Positions 58,513 to 64,000 of a DNA stretch of 64,000 nucleotides are shown here, one piece after another. Source of the DNA: Trichoplax sp. H2 (taxonomy: Eukaryota > Placozoa > Uniplacotomia > Trichoplacea); contig NOWV01000069.1 in NCBI GenBank assembly GCA_003344405.1, forward strand, positions 124,001 to 188,000. The letters run 5' to 3'. A program made the translations under genes and the position numbers. Every line of letters starts with the position of its first letter. Position 1 is the stretch's first letter. Below the pieces are notes generated by a model that was not told the origin of the DNA, searched no databases, and saw nothing but the letters and a program-made list of their open reading frames with translations.

Positions 58513-61500
58513 ATGTCATGGTCCGATATACCTCAAATTTGGCCAAAAAACTGGTGTCATTGCTATGTATCATGCCTTGTTATCCTGTCTATAGCACAAG
58601 GTAAGTTTAAATTGAGATTTAACGAATATTTAATAGAAAGATTCTATTGATTGTTTAGCACCATCGTTTTAAGTTATGGTACCTTCAATTATTGTCTGTA
58701 TTCTATATTCTATCATATTTTATCCCATCTTTGATATAAACATGAATAAACCTTAATATTCCGTTCAATTTATAAATATCAATAAAGTAAAACTTGCCGA
58801 CTGCGTTGATCACTGCTACATTTCTACCTACTAGTAGGATTTATACGATTTTTACTGCTACATTACTTAAAAGTAATTGATGCTATAGTATTGTCGGCTT
58901 CTTGGCTGTAAGAACTTTGATAGACTCCAGTATATGATTCGAATTCGTATTGCGTTCCTTTTGCTGCTACTTTCGACTGTTACTACAAAGCTACTAAAGC
59001 AGTAAATCACTCAGTTGAAATAAAATATAGTAGCCACGGATGTGTTTGATTCAAATTATAACATCTACTACCATACGGTATGAAATTATTACTTTGCATT
59101 TTTCTGTGTATGGATAAGTCTTTTTCATCCAATCCATCTGTTGACTCGCTTTTAACTCTCAGTACCCAGTGATATTTATTATCTACAGTACCGTCACTAA
59201 TACTTTCAATAATATCTAGACTCACTCTTATATTTTATGCTAAACTTTTCTTGTAACGTCATGCCAAGAATACAGCTTATTTTGCGATGCAGCAGTTAAT
59301 GACTGTTCAATTATGTCGCCTATTTAGCTGCTATTTCTGAAAATCCCAAAGAAACCGTGAATGTACGTGAAGCTGGTGCAGTCAAACCATGCTTTACATC
59401 TATTGAAGACACAGAAGTTCAGAAGCGTGAGTGATATTCCTTACCTAAAGTTAAAAATGAGCACAATTAAATTATAGCAGCTTATGCGAGACCTCGTGCT
59501 TTGTTTATACGAACTTGCAATCACTGACTTTGTAACGTTCAAGAATCTTTACTGCTATTAGAGTAAATTAAATTAATAAAAATTACAACTCTTTATATAC
59601 AGTGTTTTTGCATTTCTTTAAAATTTTTAAGAAATCAAAGTCTTTATTGATCGTGACTTATAATACTATTTACAATTTTATATAGTAAATTGAACTGCTT
59701 CCACTAAAAGATATCTCAAATAGTAATTATTCATCATTCTAGCTACATTTGTATCTGTTAACGAGGCGATATTTTTCATTTACGTAGGTGCTGAGAAATT
59801 CATATGTCCTGAAGACTATTTTCAATGCAATAATTTGAAGCGTGTTCCTTTTTATGTCCGGTGCGATCATAAGCCTGATTGCCTTGATGGTTCAGATGAA
59901 GACATGTGTGGTAAGTAGTTAGCAGAAGGCTATGATTTACAACTATAAGGGATTGTAAAGCGAGATGGGTTTAAATGGCTCTGCTTCTGGAAATTTTTAG
60001 AGCTACTTTTAAATTTAGTACTATCGCATTTACACTATAATGTGTCTATGTAATTAATCCATGTACGTTCCTGTAACTAATATCAGATCATTAATATTGC
60101 AAACGTATCCTTTTCGTTTATGATCCAATATGTGTATCTATAAATACGTTTGTGTACATATTCCCCTAAAAATTGCAAAAAGGTTTTTAATATTGCATCA
60201 AACATGAAAATGATCTAGATTCTTGACCACATAGATAGTGTATTCATAGTACAATTTCTAATAGCACTGGCAATACCGTACGTATTCTTGAATATTACAT
60301 GACCTCTGAAAGTTTGGGTAATACATTCAGAAGGATATATCTTAAGAATATAATAAGTGTATGATTTTATCGTGAAATACTCATAAGATTGTAATATCGA
60401 ACTTATTATCGTTGTTGCCATAAATAAGTCTACAGGCAATGTAATAATAGCACCGAAATCGAATGCGGAAACGGACAGTGTATAAATCAAGCTACTGTAT
60501 GTGATGGATTTGAAGATTGCCACGATAAAACAGATGAAAGCAGATGTGGTAATGTTATTTTTGCTTTGAAATAGGTTACGATTCGTAGCAAGCATAATAA
60601 ATAACAATCTATGTACACTACTGATAAGCTACAATGATGAACTTATTCGGCTGATTACTTTGGAATGGGTATTTAAGTTAATTGCATAAATCCGCAAATT
60701 GATTTATCAGTTACGCGTACTATTAATGTGTATTAAGGCCGATCTTAAGAACTTTGAAGCTATTTATTATTTACACCATTAGTTAACAAATTTATGTACT
60801 ACGGCTACAACTGTTAGCGATCAACGCCTAGATTATATAGTTGACGTTTTAAAATATGAATCTAACCTTGTTACTGATACTTCGCGCCATTGCATTTCTA
60901 GACTATCCAGAATGTTTACTTGGTAATTTTACTTGTATCATGGGCCAGTGTGTAGATATCGTAAAGCATTGCATGAATAAACATGACTGTTGGGACTCTC
61001 GAAGACAACAGAATTGCAGTAAGTTCAAAAATTTAAGTATTTTACGTCATTTAAATGGCTAAAAAAATGAGCAATTTCTAAAGCATAAAATATTAGTGCG
61101 AATATTTTCTTCAATGCACTAATGATTTAAAGTTTGTTTTATTACCGTTAAATTCATTTACCCGTAGATCTTATTTTAATTGCTTCAGTAAATTGCTTAC
61201 ATCTTAGGTAGAAGCTTTATTGACCCTTGGGGTTGACAGAACGAATGCTAATGTAGTTATACTTTCTGCTGCTATGATTTAATAGGCTGACGTCAAGATA
61301 AATTATTGTATTCATATACATTAGACTACTTCTTAAGTCTGTACTGCTTATTAATACAATTAATTTCTAGTACACCCGGAGAGTTGCAATCGATACTTAA
61401 CTCAACGAAAAGGATACTTTGCAACACCAAATTACCCTTATCCATATCCTGCCTTCTCCAAGTGTACGTACACTATCGCAACCGAAAGTACCACTAATGT

Positions 61501-63924
61501 TATTATTGCATTCGGAGTCGTGCAACTAACTAGCTGCGATAGCACACACCTACATGTTTTCGATCATATGGGAGAGCGTAGATTAGATTTCTGCGGATAT
61601 GAAATTATTAAACCATTAATTTTACAAGGAACTACTACAGTTGTATTTTCGACTGAAAGTACTATTACTAGCACAGGATTTCGTGCAACTTACTCTTTAA
61701 TAACAAATCCAGGTAAGACTGAAAGCTAATTCGTATGAATGAAGATTATTAAGATGTGTTGCAAAGCATTCGGAAGTAATATTGCAATTTTTGATTTGAT
61801 GAAATCAGATACATATTTCGTGTTCATATTAAAAGCTTACCTTTGCTACTGTACGTAATTTATGCTGATGCATATTTGAACCTTATAGTACGCAGTTGTC
61901 CAGATGGTAAATTTCTATGCAATAGTGGAGTTTGCGTTTCGTCCACAGCTAAGTGTGATGGCATTCTTGACTGTCCAGATTGGTCAGATGAATTCGGCTG
62001 TGGTCAGTGATCTACATAAAAATTCATCAGTTTCTGTTTCCTAGAAATTAGAGAAATTAATAATACAACTTGTGTAACTCTTTCAACGCCACAATTTGTA
62101 TAATATTAATTTATGCTATCAATTTATAATTTCTTTTAGATCAATCTTGTAATCACATCTTCACCTCACTATCTGGTATAATTACGTCTCCAAATTATCC
62201 ATCGCCATATCAGATTCACTCTTTATGCAATTACACCATTTTAATTGATAATGCACGATACCAGACCACTCTCAATTTTACATTTTATGATCTACGCGAA
62301 ATTGATGATGTCATCCAGATATTAATTGCTGAGGAAAATGGCGATTACCAAACTTATAAAGTGAATACAAATATAACTTCTCAATCTAAAAGAAAAATTT
62401 TCAAGTTTCCATTACTTAACAGAGTTCGTTTACGATTCAAATCGGACTATCTTAATTCTGGAGGTGGTTTTAAATTGATCTATACAACGCAAGGTTAGTA
62501 TCTTTACGTTCGTAGTCATCACCTATAATGAATTAATTTATTTGGAAACGTAGTTTGAATAAGCTTATTTACTACAAGCCATTAAGAACATAATTTCAAT
62601 CGATTAATTTCAAGATTGCTAATTTCTTTGGATACATTAGTTGAGCCGTTTACTCATAGATTATAATACTTTGATAAATGATACAGAAAATCATAACCTG
62701 AAATGGTGATCCAAAAAACGAACAAATTATACAGAAAATCTTTGACAAGATTAAAATATTTTCGGTCTAGATAAGATTAGCAGCAAAATAAAGCTAAATT
62801 GTAAATAAAAGAATCGCGAAAACATGTAAAACATATAAAGAATTATATGATATTGTAATATAGCATCTTGAGAAAGTATTCACAACTACAGAATTTAAAA
62901 TGATATGATAGTTCATAAACAGCAATATGGCGTTACAGTAGCTTTAATAGTAATGAATTTTTACAATGTTAATCCTACTAAAATGCAGGATTAACCTTTA
63001 TTTTATTATTGAGACTAGTCCATTACCCGTTCAATTGAACGGGAACACATACTACACAAAATATTACACTGAAACAAAATTCAGAGCTAGGTTATCATAC
63101 TATGTATTAAATCGTTTTACAAATCTTTCTTAAGATATCAAGAATATTTGTTTCCTTACATAAACTGAAAATTGAAGCTAATTTAATTACTAATTCTTTT
63201 TTTTTCGCTAGTTCCTTGCAAAAAAGAAATTATGGGAAATGGCATAATTACCTCACCAAATTACCCAGATAATTATCCAATAGGAGAATTTTGCATCTAC
63301 ACGATTAAAGCCTCAGCAAAGGCAAAATATGTAACGTTAAATTTTACTTCGTTCCGCTTGGAATCCATATCTAGCCTGTATGGTTGTACCTATGACTATG
63401 TCAGCATATACGATGGAGACATAGAAGATCAAGATCATTTAATTGGAACATTTTGCGACATTTATCCTGTTCCTAATATGCGATCAACTCACGATACATT
63501 GATCCTAGCTTTTAGATCAGATTATACTTTTGCAAGACCTGGATTTCATGCCATTATTAAAGAGCATGACCAAAATCCAGAAAGTAAGTGAGTGTATCGA
63601 CGAAAAATGGAGTTAGGATATGATATCGATAATTAATCATCCTATCAACCAACTATTTTTCTTGTATACCAGCTTAGAAAAATGATATTCGCATTTGTTA
63701 TAGGTTCATAAAATTACGCTGTACTATACTTGTATAGAACACAACATATATATTCTAGAAATATTGCAGCTAATTATGAATATAATCATTTTAACATTTC
63801 ATAGACTGTTCCTCCGTAACTTCAATCAACACAGTAGCTTGTCTTAGTGGCCAGATAATAAACGTGACAAGTGTTTGTGACCGTATCAAAGACTGTGATG
63901 ATAACTCTGATGAACAATTTTGCA
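58513..63924 (+). CDS. CUB and LDL-receptor class A domain mosaic protein (5' part; continues beyond the window)
   Basis: Secreted or cell-surface protein; the C-terminus is outside the window. Exons: 58513-58600, 59328-59426, 59788-59910, 60429-60548, 60902-61018, 61371-61712, 61889-62002, 62140-62493, 63212-63583, 63805-63924. Exon 1 ends in a hydrophobic run ([13 protein letters not shown]), a likely signal sequence. Domains are one per exon: LDLa ([11 protein letters not shown], exon 3), LDLa ([17 protein letters not shown], exon 4), a decayed LDLa lacking the SDE calcium motif (exon 5), CUB (GYFATPNYP, exon 6), LDLa ([17 protein letters not shown], exon 7), CUB ([12 protein letters not shown], exon 8), CUB ([15 protein letters not shown], exon 9, with the calcium-type [10 protein letters not shown]) and LDLa ([17 protein letters not shown], exon 10). 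All nine introns are phase 1, so every domain exon is a symmetric 1-1 module. The frame is intact throughout. Protein families with this mix include neuropilin-, ovochymase- and LRP-like receptors; which one is unclear without the C-terminus. Confidence 0.9.
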
Positions 63925-64000
63925 GTAAATTGAGTTCCAATCATTTAATTAAATTAAGAAAACACATTTATGAAACTTATTTAAATTATTTCACTTATTT

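Noticed and set aside
60215-60607. 130-codon minus-strand open frame
   Set aside because: It covers LDLa exon 60429-60548 on the opposite strand. The plus-strand exon has cysteine spacing and splice phases that prove the coding strand.

Overview
The window is animal nuclear DNA: AT-rich, with short GT/AG introns in every conserved gene. It carries an ankyrin-rich TRPA channel, class A GPCRs, a PPM1H-type phosphatase, the ubiquitin E1 and a CUB/LDLa receptor-like mosaic. The intron-dense UBA1 and TRPA, single-exon GPCRs and low GC suggest an early-branching metazoan, with a placozoan (Trichoplax/Hoilungia type) as my best guess. That guess is inference; no species marker was searched.

Layout. 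1-1709: non-coding, with four 86-bp tandem repeats. 1710-11850 (+): TRPA1-like channel, 25 exons traced. 13113-14115 and 18732-19716 (-): two related intronless class A GPCRs whose reading frames are broken several times. About 19.7-36.8 kb: gene desert made largely of old, degenerate tandem arrays. 36866-39721 (+): PPM1H/J/M-type phosphatase, nine exons. Next comes an assembly-suspect stretch, 39722-40440: a 106-bp copy of the TRPA pore exon, a 20-N gap, then a second copy of the phosphatase last exon. 40960-47672 (-): UBA1, 29 exons, every junction in phase, 1063 codons. 47.7-58.5 kb: no convincing gene, but a two-level minisatellite beside the UBA1 5' end, a GTAC-palindrome cluster, and a 252-bp element with perfect 48-bp inverted ends. 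58513-63924 (+, runs off the window): secreted or membrane CUB/LDLa mosaic whose nine visible introns are all phase 1.

The genes do not form one pathway. The channel, the GPCRs and the CUB/LDLa protein are cell-surface or sensory functions; the phosphatase and UBA1 are intracellular, and their genes are convergent. UBA1 and the CUB/LDLa gene are clean, while the GPCRs, the phosphatase and the TRPA pore region show one- or two-base apparent losses. Sequence quality in those places should be checked before calling them pseudogenes.
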